Part shown: positions 33,177 through 42,246 of the stretch, piece by piece | Layout of the letters: each line of letters starts with the position of its first letter | Position numbering within the stretch: position 1 is the first letter of the stretch | From: Hahella chejuensis KCTC 2396 | GTDB lineage: Bacteria; Pseudomonadota; Gammaproteobacteria; Pseudomonadales; Oleiphilaceae | Direction: 5' to 3' | Assembly (NCBI RefSeq): GCF_000012985.1 | Contig: NC_007645.1 | Span: forward strand, 4,238,581 to 4,302,580 | Length of the DNA stretch: 64,000 nt | Translations under genes and position numbers: made by a program | The notes under the pieces: generated by a model | Databases searched by the model: none | Told to the model about the DNA's origin: nothing | The model's input: the letters and a program-made list of their open reading frames with translations, nothing else

Positions 33177-36100
33177 TTAAATCACTGCATCGGGAGCAGT
33201 CAGAGCCGAACTGTCTGCGCCCCTGTCGCTCATATTTTCCCGTCGCCCGCCAAACAGGCTGCGCATGTCTTCGCTGATGGCCAGCAACACCGGTATCAAC
33301 ACCAAAGTGATGACCGTTGCGAAAAGTATACCGTATCCCAGCGCCACTGCCGCCGGGATGAGAAACTGCGCCTGCACGGAGGTTTCATAAATCAGCGGCG
33401 CCAGCCCCACAAAGGTGGTGCTGGAGGTCAACAGAATGGCGCGCAGACGACTGGCGCAGGCGTGCTTCACTGCCTCTTTCACCGCCATGCCGCTTTTGCG
33501 GCCTTCATTAAATTCGGCCACGATCAACAGGCTGTCATTGACTACGACGCCGGATAACGCCAGCACCCCGAACAGGGACAGCAGACTCATGGAAATGCCC
33601 ACCATCCAGTGACCGAGTATCGCACCCACCACGCCAAACGGGATCGCCATCATGATGATCAAGGGCTGGCCATAAGAGCGCAGCGGAATCGCCAACAGCG
33701 CATAAATGCCGAATAACGCCAGGGCGAACGCCTTGATGAAGGAAGCGCTGGTCTCCGCCTGCTCCGTGGCTTCGCCGCCAAAGCTGACTGTCAAACCTGG
33801 GTAATCCAGCTGCAATTTGCGCAACTCGCCGTTCTGCAGCGCGGTGAGAATCTCCTGAGGCGATGTGATGTTTTTGTCTACATCAGCCGTCACCACCGCC
33901 ACCTGTTTACGGTCCACCCGGGTGATTTCATTGGCGACATAGGACGACTCCAGTTTCGCCACACTCAACAGCGGCAGCACGCGTCCGTCGTCAGTGCGCA
34001 CGCGGGCGTTGACCAAGTCATCCACATGACTGCGATCGCTGGAGGGATAACGGATCTTCACCTTCACTTCGTCTTTACCGCGCTGAAAGCTCTGCGCTTC
34101 ATAGCCCTGAAAGTTCTGCTGCACCTGCGCGGACAACTGCGCCGTGGTCAATCCCAGCGCGCGGCCGGAGTCGGTCAGTGACAGCGTAATCTGCGGCTGA
34201 CCGACTTTGAGGGTGCTCTCCATATTCTCCACCCCGGCATACTCCTGCAATGCGGCGAGAAGTCGGTCATTAGCCAGCGTCAGGGTTTCGTTATCGTTGG
34301 AGGCCAGCTCAACGCGTAAATCTTCCGGTCCATCAAATGCGGTGATGAATTTCACTGCCCGCGCGCCTTCCACGGCGCCGACTTTCTTCTGCCACAGGGC
34401 CGCCACTTCGTCGATAGTCAGAGCGCGCTGGTTCTGCTCCGCCAATTCGGCGGTAATGGACACGTCGGTTTCCGACGCCACTCGCACCTGCAGATTGGCG
34501 ATGATCGGCGTTTCCATCCGCCTGGACTCGATCAACTCGGCGTTCAAATCCTGCGCCGCCTGCTCAATGCGCAACGCCTCGCGCTGGGTCAGGCCGTATC
34601 CGACATCGTCCTGCATGGTCAATTGCACGTTGATGACATCTCCGGGCACATTGGGGAAAAATACAAAGCGCACCGCGCCGGACGGAATCAATCCGGCCAC
34701 GACGATGAACAACGCCAGCATCGCCGCCAGCGTGGCGTAACGGTATTCCAACAGTACGTGCAAAGCGCGGCGATAGTAGCGATGGGTGAAGCGCTCCAGA
34801 CCCAGACGCACTTTCTCCTGCACCGCCTCCAGCCAGCGCGCGGCGAAATGCTTGCGCCCCTGCTGTTTCTTTTCCCGTACATGCGCCAGGTGAGCCGGCA
34901 GGATCAGTTTGGACTCGATCAGGGAAAACACCAGACAGAAAATCACCACGATGCCGAACTGGGCGAACAGTTGCCCCATCTTGCCTTCCACCAGTTGCAG
35001 TCCGGCGAACGCCACGATCGTGGTTAACACGCCGAAGGTGGCGGGAACCAGTACGCGCTGCACGCCGCGAATGGTGCTGGCGACACTGGCGCCGCGCTGG
35101 CTTTGCTCGGTGTGAATGCTTTCGCCGATCACCACGGCGTCATCCACCACAATGCCCAGCGCCATGATGAAGCCGAAAGTGGTGAGTGAATTAATGGTCA
35201 TGGCGGACAGTCCGTCTCCCATCAAAAATACTGCGCCGGCAATGGAAATCGGAATGCCTGCGGCGACCCACAGGGCCACACGAAAGTTCAGAAACAACGC
35301 CAGCAGAACCAGCACCAGCAGAATGCCCTGCAGGCTGTTTTTGTACATCAGGTTCAGGCGATCCGCGATGGCGCTGCTTTTGTCATACCAGGCCGCAGTG
35401 GAAACACCTTCCGGCAGGGTGTCTCGAAACGCTTCCGTGATCTGCTCCGCCCGCTCTGAGACTTTCATAATGTCAGAATCGCCGACCATCTCCACTTTCA
35501 GCGCAATAGAAGGCTCGCCGTTGAAACGGGACAGCACCGGCGTATCGTCATAGGCGTCTTTGACCTCGGCGATGTCTCCCAAAGTGACGCGTGCGCCGTT
35601 GGTCAGTTCTTTCACTACGATACTTTCGAAGTCGCGACGGCGGTATTTCTGATCGTCCGCCTTGATGACCAGATAGCCATCCGCGCTACGCAGTTCGCCG
35701 CCGCTGCGAATCAGCGACGAGCCGTTGATCGCATTGGACACATCCGCCAAGGTCAAACCGTAAGATTGCAGACGGCTTTCGCTGACCTCCACCGTAATTT
35801 CCGGCGTGCGGTCGCCATAGGTAGTCACCCGTTTGATTTCAGAATCAGCGAGCAATTCATCCCTCAATTGATCCGCCAGATCCTGCAGTACATCCTGATC
35901 CGCGTCGCCATAGAGCTGCGCCCAGATTGCATGATCAATACGCTCCGCCTGGCTAATAACGGGCTTTTCCGCCGCCTCCGGCAGGTTCTTGATGGCGTCC
36001 ACGCGGATTTTGACGTCCTGATTGAGCTTATCGAGGTCGTAGTCGCTCTCTTTCTCAATGGTCACTGTCACGGAGGAAGTGGAAGACTGGCTGGTGATCT

Positions 36101-36362
36101 GTTTGATGCCCTGCACGCTTTGCAAAGCCTCTTCGATCTTGATGGCGACGCCCTCTTCCGCCGCTTTGGCGGAACCGCTGGAGTAGCTGACGCTGACAGT
36201 GACTTCATCCGGCGGAAAAGAAGGAAAACCTTCCTTGCGCAATTCAAATGCAGTCACCACGCCCGCCAACAGAATCACCGCCATCAATAAGTTGGCGGCG
36301 ACGGGATTACGTACAAACCAGGCGACCCAGCCGCCGCCAGCGTTGAACTGTTTGGAGCTCAT
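33177..36362 (-). CDS. RND-family efflux permease
   Basis: 1061 aa, normal for the hydrophobe/amphiphile or heavy-metal RND pumps. Begins with a membrane segment (FVRNPVAANLLMAVILLAGV), followed by a porter domain, and the transmembrane relay motif ALGIVVDDAVVIGESIH, whose Asp pair forms the proton pathway. A duplicated half ends in VNDSLLIVAEFNEG and LRAILLTSSTTFVGLAPLIY. It overlaps the adaptor gene by 4 nt and ends the pump genes before the regulator. The long central periplasmic loops with many Glu/Gln suggest a drug rather than metal pump, but the substrate is unproven. It works with the MFP and OMF proteins across both membranes. Confidence 0.92.
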   Translation of the reverse strand: MSSKQFNAGGGWVAWFVRNPVAANLLMAVILLAGVVTAFELRKEGFPSFPPDEVTVSVSYSSGSAKAAEEGVAIKIEEALQSVQGIKQITSQSSTSSVTVTIEKESDYDLDKLNQDVKIRVDAIKNLPEAAEKPVISQAERIDHAIWAQLYGDADQDVLQDLADQLRDELLADSEIKRVTTYGDRTPEITVEVSESRLQSYGLTLADVSNAINGSSLIRSGGELRSADGYLVIKADDQKYRRRDFESIVVKELTNGARVTLGDIAEVKDAYDDTPVLSRFNGEPSIALKVEMVGDSDIMKVSERAEQITEAFRDTLPEGVSTAAWYDKSSAIADRLNLMYKNSLQGILLVLVLLALFLNFRVALWVAAGIPISIAGAVFLMGDGLSAMTINSLTTFGFIMALGIVVDDAVVIGESIHTEQSQRGASVASTIRGVQRVLVPATFGVLTTIVAFAGLQLVEGKMGQLFAQFGIVVIFCLVFSLIESKLILPAHLAHVREKKQQGRKHFAARWLEAVQEKVRLGLERFTHRYYRRALHVLLEYRYATLAAMLALFIVVAGLIPSGAVRFVFFPNVPGDVINVQLTMQDDVGYGLTQREALRIEQAAQDLNAELIESRRMETPIIANLQVRVASETDVSITAELAEQNQRALTIDEVAALWQKKVGAVEGARAVKFITAFDGPEDLRVELASNDNETLTLANDRLLAALQEYAGVENMESTLKVGQPQITLSLTDSGRALGLTTAQLSAQVQQNFQGYEAQSFQRGKDEVKVKIRYPSSDRSHVDDLVNARVRTDDGRVLPLLSVAKLESSYVANEITRVDRKQVAVVTADVDKNITSPQEILTALQNGELRKLQLDYPGLTVSFGGEATEQAETSASFIKAFALALFGIYALLAIPLRSYGQPLIIMMAIPFGVVGAILGHWMVGISMSLLSLFGVLALSGVVVNDSLLIVAEFNEGRKSGMAVKEAVKHACASRLRAILLTSSTTFVGLAPLIYETSVQAQFLIPAAVALGYGILFATVITLVLIPVLLAISEDMRSLFGGRRENMSDRGADSSALTAPDAVI

Positions 36363-37561
36363 TGCGCCGCCTCCCGCACCGGATGGACTTGCGCTCCCGG
36401 CGCATAACCCGCCAACGGATTGCGCACTACCGCCAGGGCCGCGGCGCTTTCCGCTTTCAGGTAGATGGATTCGTCTCCGGCGAACAGGATTTCCGGCGTT
36501 TCCCGCGCCAACTTATTGTCCTGATCCACATACCACAAGTACCCGCCTGCGGTGACCGCGGACGCTGGCACTTTCAACACACCGGCCATATCCGCGCCGC
36601 GAATTTCAGCTTCCACAAATGCGCCGGGCAGCAACGCGGTTTCCTGTTGCAAGGGCCGCTGCACTTCCACCAGCAGCCCACGCAAACGGGTGGAGGTGTC
36701 GATGTAGTTATCCAGGCCGACTACCTGAGCGCTCCAGGTCGCGCCGCTATCCTCTATGGAACGCAAAGTGACGGTTTCCGGCAAATCCTGTTGCAGCCTT
36801 CCCCATTGTTGCTGGGTCAGGGACAAGCGCACCTGAACCGCTTCCACGGAATACAGCGTCCCGGCTTCAGCGCCCACGTTGACGTAATCGCCCAGGGCCA
36901 CGCTACGGCTGACCACAACGCCATCGAAAGGCGCAATCACCCGGGTGCGCGCCAGATTTTTGCTCGCCTGCTCCACCGCCGCCTGCGCCGCTTCAAACTT
37001 GGCTTTGGCGCTGGCCAGTTGCGGTTTACGCAAGGTCAAATCCGACGCAGGCGTTTTAATGCCGGAACGTTTCCAGTCTCTTTCCGCCTGCTCGGCTTCG
37101 CGTTGTTCCTGCTGCAAAGCGTAGTCGGCTTCGGCGAGCGTCTGCCTGGCGCTGGCGAGCGCTGCGCGATAGTCGGTGGCGTCGATAACGAACAGTAATT
37201 CCCCTTTGGTGACTTGCGCTCCTGCGGTGAACACTTTTCCCACTTCGGTTACTTTGCCGGCCACATCCGCTTTTAACTTCAGTTCATACTCCGGCGTCGC
37301 TTCTCCATTCAGCGTGAGCTGGTAGGGATAAGCGCCAGGAGTGCTGTCGATCACCGTCACCGCGGGCAAACTTTGGTGCTTCTCGCTTTGCATCGGCGCC
37401 GGCTTATTGTTGATGGCGTAGGCGGTCGCCCAAAGCGCCAAGGGGATCGTGGTCAGCGCCAGTAGGGACACCCAGATTTTCTTGCCGCGACGGGCTTTGA
37501 CGTCGCTATTTTGTGACTGGGTGGTAGAGGCGTCGGAGGTGGGTTTTACAATGGCGTTCAT
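36359..37561 (-). CDS. RND efflux membrane-fusion (adaptor) protein
   Basis: 400 aa. An N-terminal membrane anchor (IWVSLLALTTIPLALWATAY) is followed by the barrel-sandwich and lipoyl halves (LKADVAGKVTEVGKVFTAG and RVIAPFDGVVVSRSVALGD), a coiled hairpin rich in Ala/Gln/Glu between them, and beta-barrel and membrane-proximal parts (LPGAFVEAEIRGADMAG). This is the HlyD/AcrA family layout. It bridges the permease and the outer-membrane channel. It overlaps both flanking genes by 4 nt (ATGA junctions), proof of a tightly coupled operon. Confidence 0.92.
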   Translation of the reverse strand: MNAIVKPTSDASTTQSQNSDVKARRGKKIWVSLLALTTIPLALWATAYAINNKPAPMQSEKHQSLPAVTVIDSTPGAYPYQLTLNGEATPEYELKLKADVAGKVTEVGKVFTAGAQVTKGELLFVIDATDYRAALASARQTLAEADYALQQEQREAEQAERDWKRSGIKTPASDLTLRKPQLASAKAKFEAAQAAVEQASKNLARTRVIAPFDGVVVSRSVALGDYVNVGAEAGTLYSVEAVQVRLSLTQQQWGRLQQDLPETVTLRSIEDSGATWSAQVVGLDNYIDTSTRLRGLLVEVQRPLQQETALLPGAFVEAEIRGADMAGVLKVPASAVTAGGYLWYVDQDNKLARETPEILFAGDESIYLKAESAAALAVVRNPLAGYAPGAQVHPVREAAQ

Positions 37562-38928
37562 AGTGTCAATCCAAGGGCCAGGCCCAATGTAATACGGTTG
37601 CTCATATGGTCGCGGCGCGTTTCCAGTAGTTGGGTCTGGGCGTCGAACAGGCTGCGCTGCGCTTGCAGTAGATCAGTGATGTCGGCCAAGCCCTGGGAGT
37701 ACAGTTCCTGATAGTGATTTAGGCTGGACTCGGCGTGCTCTCTGGCGCTTTGGTAGTGAACCTGCTGCGCGCTGAGGCGGCGCTCGCTTTCCAGTCCGCT
37801 TTCCACCTCGTTGAGCGCGTTCAGCAGGGTTTCCCGGTAGCTCCACCAGGCCCGCTCCGCCACGCTGGCCTGCGTGTCCGCATTGGCTTTGATTTTTCCG
37901 CCGTTGAACAGCGGCGCAGTCATCGATCCCAGCAGGCTCCAGGCCGGACTTTGTCTGAACAGATCGCTCACGCGCTCACCGCTGTCGGATAACGAGGCGG
38001 ACAATGAAAACCCCGGCAACAGATTCTTGTAGGCCGCGTTGGTGCGAGCGTCCTCTGCGCGAATGCGGCGATAGGCGGCTTTCAGGTCCGGCCTGGCGCC
38101 GATCACTTGCAGGGGGGTATTCGCATGCGGCAGCGCCACATCCGGCAGGATTTCCGCAGTAAGTATTTCTGCCTGCGGCAATCTTCCCAAAAGCACATTC
38201 AGCGTGCGCAGACGGTCATGAAAGGTTTGCTGCAATTGCTCCAGCTGAGCTTTGGCGTTGGCGGTGGACAAGCGCGCCGCATCCAGATCGGCAAGGTCGC
38301 CAAGTCCGCTCTGAAAACGCTCCAGGATGGTGGTTTCGGTGAGTTGCAGACTGTCGATGCGCGCTTGTTGAATATCCAACCGGCTTTGATCAGCGGACAA
38401 GGCAATCCAGGTTTGCATCACCTGCGCCGCCAGGGAGGCTTTAGCCGCGTTCAAGTCTTCTTCTACCGCGATATAGTCTTCTCCGGCGGCGTCGCTTTGG
38501 TCGCTGAGACGACCCCAGATATCCAGCTCCCAGGACAGATTCAAGCCCGCTGTATAGGCGTTATGGGAGCCCGCCTCTTCGCTGCCGGAACGCTCGCCCT
38601 TGGCGCTGGCGGACACTTCCGGCAATTGCGAGGCGTTCTGCGCTTTCAGAGTCAACCCGCTTTCACGCAAGCGTAAGGCGGTCTGGCGCAGGTCAGGATT
38701 AGCCTGCATGGCCTCCTGTAACAGGCTTTGTAATTGCCCGTCGGCAATCAGATCTGTCAGACTCTCCAGCGCAACGCCCTCACCCAGGGCGTGTTCCCAG
38801 GCTGCGGGCGCTTCCATATTTTCCAGCTCGCCAGCCTGTTTAGCCGGCGCCAGACTGCATGCCGTCAGCGACAACAGCAAAACAGGAATAATGCATCGTT
38901 TGAAATGAAGTACTACGGACAATTTCAT
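37558..38928 (-). CDS. NodT/OprM-type outer-membrane efflux lipoprotein
   Basis: 456 aa from the ATG at 38928, which has GGGG 5 nt upstream; the frame is open 12 codons further. A lipobox LLSLTAC shows the lipid anchor. Repeated TolC-type helices (QTALRLRESGLTLKAQNASQ, LNLSWELDIWGRLSDQSDAA, LADLDAARLSTANAKAQLEQ) and the barrel-forming segments identify the OMF family of RND pumps. It is the first gene of the operon OMF-MFP-RND-regulator-kinase and starts ~50 nt downstream of the likely operator. Confidence 0.9.
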   Translation of the reverse strand: MKLSVVLHFKRCIIPVLLLSLTACSLAPAKQAGELENMEAPAAWEHALGEGVALESLTDLIADGQLQSLLQEAMQANPDLRQTALRLRESGLTLKAQNASQLPEVSASAKGERSGSEEAGSHNAYTAGLNLSWELDIWGRLSDQSDAAGEDYIAVEEDLNAAKASLAAQVMQTWIALSADQSRLDIQQARIDSLQLTETTILERFQSGLGDLADLDAARLSTANAKAQLEQLQQTFHDRLRTLNVLLGRLPQAEILTAEILPDVALPHANTPLQVIGARPDLKAAYRRIRAEDARTNAAYKNLLPGFSLSASLSDSGERVSDLFRQSPAWSLLGSMTAPLFNGGKIKANADTQASVAERAWWSYRETLLNALNEVESGLESERRLSAQQVHYQSAREHAESSLNHYQELYSQGLADITDLLQAQRSLFDAQTQLLETRRDHMSNRITLGLALGLTL

Positions 38929-38978
38929 CGACCCCGATAAGTTTGATACCAACAATGGCGACATCCTATCGGGTATTG

Positions 38979-38996
38979 GGTTAACGGCCGGTTAAC
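38979..38996. promoter_or_regulatory. PhoP-box-like direct repeat upstream of the efflux operon
   Basis: GGTTAAC at 38979-38985 repeats at 38990-38996, so the hexamer GGTTAA is spaced by 5 nt, one helical turn (11 bp) from start to start, as in PhoP/QseB boxes. It is about 50 nt upstream of the OMF ATG (minus strand) and about 105 nt from the ADP-ribosylglycohydrolase ATG on the other side. The operon's own OmpR-type regulator is the natural candidate to bind here. Confidence 0.6.
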
Positions 38997-39100
38997 ACCG
39001 GCGTGGACGCCGCAGCGCCCATGGCGACCCCGGTCAAGCCGATCAAACACATCGTTGCGGCGGCCAATCAGATTTTTTCGCTTATGCAGAAGGATTCAAC

Positions 39101-39943
39101 ATGTTATTAGAACTCGCTATCGGCGACGCCTACGGCGCCGGATTTGAATACGCGTCCAACCAAATCGTACGGGAAAACAACAGGGGCGAGCGCTATTTCC
39201 AGCACCCCAGACACACCAGCATTCTGCCCGGCCAATACACCGACGACGCTCAGATGGCCATCGCGGTGGCGGAAGTATTGGTTACAGAATCACATTGGAG
39301 CGAGGACATCCTGGCGGGCTACTTCCTCAACGCTTTCAAACGTGACCAGAGAGAAGGCTACGCCAAAGGCTTTTATGATTTTCTGTGTAGCGTAGACACG
39401 GCGGAGGAATTTCTGGCCCGCATCAGGCCCGACAGCGAGAAAAGCGGCGCCGCAATGCGCGCCAGCCCCATCGGCGTCATCGCGGATGAGAGGCAGGTTA
39501 TCGAATACAGCGCCCTTCAGGCGAAAGTCACCCATAACACGCCGCTCGGCGTAAACGCCGCCCTCGCCGCCGCATTGATGACGCACTATTTCATTTACGA
39601 CCTCGGCCCGAAACAGGACCTTGGCGAATACATCGCCTCCAAAGTCCCCGGCGACTGGAATTCTCCCTGGAAAGGTAAAGTCGGCGCCTTGGGCGTGGAT
39701 TCCACCCGCGCCGCCATTACGGCAGTCATAACGGAAAACGACCTCAAATCCATTTTGCTGAAATGCATCGCGTATACAGGAGATACGGATACCATCGCCA
39801 CTATCGCCCTGGCCGCCGCTGCGTGCTCCAAAGAGGTAGACAAAAATCTTCCGCAGTCGCTTTACGGCAATTTGGAAAGAGGCGCATACGGCTATGATTA
39901 CATCGAAACGCTGGATAAAAAGCTTATGGCGCTGGTGAAATAA
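39101..39943 (+). CDS. ADP-ribosylglycohydrolase family protein
   Basis: 280 aa. Motifs of the ARH/DraG fold are present: LELAIGDAYGAGFEY at the start, TDDAQMAIAVAEVL, MRASPIGV, and the metal-binding GDTDTIATIALAAAACSK near the C-terminus. Two Mg ions bound by these acidic residues cleave the ADP-ribose from Arg, Ser or other acceptors, or act on small molecules such as ADP-ribosyl nucleosides. AAGGA lies 7 nt before the ATG. It stands alone, next to the putative efflux operator, with a strong hairpin after it. Confidence 0.88.
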   Translation: MLLELAIGDAYGAGFEYASNQIVRENNRGERYFQHPRHTSILPGQYTDDAQMAIAVAEVLVTESHWSEDILAGYFLNAFKRDQREGYAKGFYDFLCSVDTAEEFLARIRPDSEKSGAAMRASPIGVIADERQVIEYSALQAKVTHNTPLGVNAALAAALMTHYFIYDLGPKQDLGEYIASKVPGDWNSPWKGKVGALGVDSTRAAITAVITENDLKSILLKCIAYTGDTDTIATIALAAAACSKEVDKNLPQSLYGNLERGAYGYDYIETLDKKLMALVK

Positions 39944-39948
39944 AAGTC

Positions 39949-39980
39949 GCTTACGCCTGATTGAACGCTCAGGCGTAAGC
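39949..39980. terminator. 12-bp-stem hairpin after the ADP-ribosylglycohydrolase gene
   Basis: GCTTACGCCTGA and TCAGGCGTAAGC form a perfect 12-bp stem with loop TTGAACGC, starting 5 nt after the stop codon. The following sequence lacks a clean T run, so it may be a terminator or mRNA-stabilising hairpin. Confidence 0.6.
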
Positions 39981-40172
39981 CTAACGAATTATTATGTGAC
40001 GCACAGCGGTTTTTCGTTATTTTTTCATTGCATATCAATCGCTTGAAAAGCATAAATGGCGACTGATAAGAAACGGATAAAGTGTAACGGAGTACGCGCC
40101 AAAGATTGCCTCTCCCTGCCCTTCATACTGTTTCGAACAATCTCAAACGCACACAGTAAGTGGTAACAGGAC

Positions 40173-40654
40173 ATGCCAGTTTTTGCATATCAGTCGTTAA
40201 ACTCCAACGCCAGTAGCGACCATGGCGTCAGCAGGGAAAATAAAGGACAACACGATAACGCTTCCTTTCGGAGCCTGGTGGAGGGCAAGGCGCGCCTGAA
40301 TCATCAACATTTGGGACAAGCTTTCGGAAAGAGCTGCGACCTGATGGTTTTTGGTGAATTGAACAGCGAGCATGCAGAATGGGCCACACTGAAAAATAGC
40401 GCCGGCCCGATATTCAAAACGTCGACGCCCACACAGGCTCATCGATACAACCCTTCGACGCTCACGATAGAGAATTTCAGGGAACAAACAGCACGGGAAC
40501 CAAGAAATACGACGTCGCTGTTTACAATACCCAATCAGTCAAGATCAATCGCCTGATCTACCTCACTCAATTCACCCCCACCAGCCACCAAAGCTGGGAA
40601 GCAGTGGCCATCACCGACCATATGGGTATCGGTGTAGAGGTGGAGCGGGTATAA
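40173..40654 (+). pseudogene. Hypothetical gene apparently split by a frameshift
   Basis: The frame from 40173 starts MPVFAYQSLNSNASSDHG and continues to about ATLKNSAGP, near 40410, after which its remainder (to 40558) looks non-coding. In the -1 frame from there to a TAA at 40652-40654 there is a coherent segment: QNVDAHTGSSIQPFDAHDRE, KKYDVAVYNTQSVKINRLIY, and WEAVAITDHMGIGVEVERV. Joining the two gives a ~157-aa protein. I do not recognise it. The break lies near the GCGCCGGCCC stretch. A sequencing error is possible. Confidence 0.45.
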
Positions 40655-40703
40655 AGCCTTTACTAAACAGTTGAGCAATTAATAAGTGCGAGGGGCTGTG
40701 CAA

Positions 40704-40724
40704 GTCCCTTGTCCCTTGTCCCTT
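40704..40724 (+). repeat. Tandem heptamer GTCCCTT x3
   Basis: Three exact copies of GTCCCTT in a row, followed by the near-copy GTTTCC. It lies in the 249-nt gap before the lipoprotein array. No gene or obvious promoter element explains it. Confidence 0.7.
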
Positions 40725-40903
40725 GTTTCCGATTTTTCAGGCTAGTCTCTACGCTCTATTCTTTTAGCTAACCAATTTTTGTAGTCTGAAAATACCGCAC
40801 TGAAACGCCCTATAGTTGGAAGTCCATAATCAGAATGTATTTGTATAATTTTATATCAATATAAAACAGCAATAGATCGCGACTCTTCCTATCAAGCGCC
40901 GCC

Positions 40904-41296
40904 ATGAAAAAATTTCTCTTTATTCTATACTCCGTGACTGCCTACGGATGTTGCTTCGATGGCCAACTTCAGCATGACAGCTTTGTCCCTGCAGACTTAG
41001 TCGTAAAAAACAAGACTGATCACAAAGTCAACATAAAACTTCTATATAACTTCGACACCGAAGTCGCAGGTTTTTCCATACCTGGACAATCCCTTCGCCC
41101 AAATGAAGAAACGGATACTATCAATATCACCAGGCGAGGTTACGAGGCCATTTCGGATCAGTACTTTTTCATAAGCGGATCTTGTGGCGAATTTGACAAT
41201 GATGAAGCGCCAGGGAATCGTTTCAGAGTCGAAGCGTCAGCTGAGAAGGAATATGCACTGGTCGTAATAGATAGCTGCGAGTCATTTTCAAAATGA
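40904..41296 (+). CDS. Small lipoprotein, array member 1 (type A)
   Basis: 130 aa with a signal sequence ending AYGCCFDG (lipobox Cys 16, followed by a second Cys). The body has VPADLVVKNKTDHKVNIK, VAGFSIPGQSLRPNEETDTI, SDQYFFISGSCGEFDNDEAP and VVIDSCESFSK. The two downstream Cys residues are shared with all six array members, suggesting one disulfide-linked beta-sandwich fold. It is closest to member 5 (42645), including GEFDN and RFRVEAS. The gene is visibly AT-richer than the flanking chromosome. It overlaps member 2 by 4 nt. Function unknown. Confidence 0.75.
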   Translation: MKKFLFILYSVTAYGCCFDGQLQHDSFVPADLVVKNKTDHKVNIKLLYNFDTEVAGFSIPGQSLRPNEETDTINITRRGYEAISDQYFFISGSCGEFDNDEAPGNRFRVEASAEKEYALVVIDSCESFSK

Positions 41297-41715
41297 GAAA
41301 ATTAGCTCTAATCAGTATGTTCCCCATCGCTTTGTTTGGCTGCTGCACTGGCGAATCATACATACATAGCGGCTTATTCCCTGCTAACGTAACAATTAAA
41401 AACAGCACAAATAACAAGGTATATATCAATAGCTTTTTTGCGTCAGAAGATGCAGATGCCGCTTTTTCAGTTGGAAGTATGACTTTATCTCCCGGCGAAG
41501 AGTCAAAAATAATACAAATGACGGTCACTTCCTATGACGCCATTATGGCGAAGAAGTTTTACATCGTAGGCGCTTGCGGAAGCGCAGAGAAAAAGCTGGC
41601 GCCTGGCGAAAATTTCAGGCTTGAGCAATCAGAAAAATACTGGCTGGCCACAATAATCATTGATGATTGCAGCTACCTAAACTCTAATCCATCTGATCAG
41701 TATGAAGGAAAGTGA
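41293..41715 (+). CDS. Small lipoprotein, array member 2 (type A)
   Basis: 140 aa with lipobox ALFGCC (Cys 17). The body has FPANVTIKNSTNNKVYIN, SVGSMTLSPGEESKIIQMTV, FYIVGACGSAEKKLAPGENF, and TIIIDDCSYL. It is nearly parallel to member 3 (41830): both have DADAAF/EANAAF, FYIVGAC/FYFVGAC and YWLATIIIDDCSY. The start codon overlaps the stop of member 1 by 4 nt, so both are translated together. A 114-nt gap without obvious terminator then separates it from member 3. The pattern implies a recent duplication inside the array. Confidence 0.75.
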   Translation: MRKLALISMFPIALFGCCTGESYIHSGLFPANVTIKNSTNNKVYINSFFASEDADAAFSVGSMTLSPGEESKIIQMTVTSYDAIMAKKFYIVGACGSAEKKLAPGENFRLEQSEKYWLATIIIDDCSYLNSNPSDQYEGK

Positions 41716-41829
41716 GTATCTCGATAACTTTCATTGCATCATACGGGGTTACTAAGCCATTTTGTAGTCTAAAACCTACTGAAATCGACATGTAAAGACA
41801 AACATGGATGACTTCAAAAAATATTTATC

Positions 41830-42237
41830 ATGAAAAAGCTTTTAATAATTATCGTACTATTAACCATTTCAACCGGTTGCTGCTTCGACTACTCCTACTC
41901 GATCAGGGGAGTAGTTCCAACCAATATCATTATAAAAAACAACACAAACAACACTATTAATATAGAAGAATTCTATGCCACACCAGAGGCTAATGCTGCA
42001 TTTTTTATGAGAAACTTTCGCCTCCATCCGAGTGAAGATTCAGAAGTATTACAAATGACCATTTCATCCTTTGATGCTATCGTCGATAGGAAGTTTTATT
42101 TCGTTGGCGCATGCGAGGGCTCAGAGAGCCAGTTATCTCCTGGTGAAAACTTTAGACTTGAGAGATCTGAAGGATACTGGCTAGCCACAATAATCATTGA
42201 CGATTGCAGCTATTTTCACCCACAGGAAAATTTATAA
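41830..42237 (+). CDS. Small lipoprotein, array member 3 (type A)
   Basis: 135 aa with lipobox STGCC (Cys 17). It shares with member 2 the segments GENFRLER and YWLATIIIDDCSYFHP, clearly a local duplicate; NFRLHPSEDSEVLQMTISSF and FYFVGACEGSESQLSPGENF complete the body. The same two conserved Cys residues are present. Member 4 starts 9 nt after its stop, so the array continues as an operon. AT-rich codon use is shared with the rest of the array and contrasts with flanking genes. Function unknown. Confidence 0.75.
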   Translation: MKKLLIIIVLLTISTGCCFDYSYSIRGVVPTNIIIKNNTNNTINIEEFYATPEANAAFFMRNFRLHPSEDSEVLQMTISSFDAIVDRKFYFVGACEGSESQLSPGENFRLERSEGYWLATIIIDDCSYFHPQENL

Positions 42238-42246
42238 GGAAGCGAC

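Noticed and set aside
32522-33277. 251-codon plus-strand ORF rich in His and Gln
   Set aside because: Mirror frame of the response regulator gene; no domain and improbable composition.
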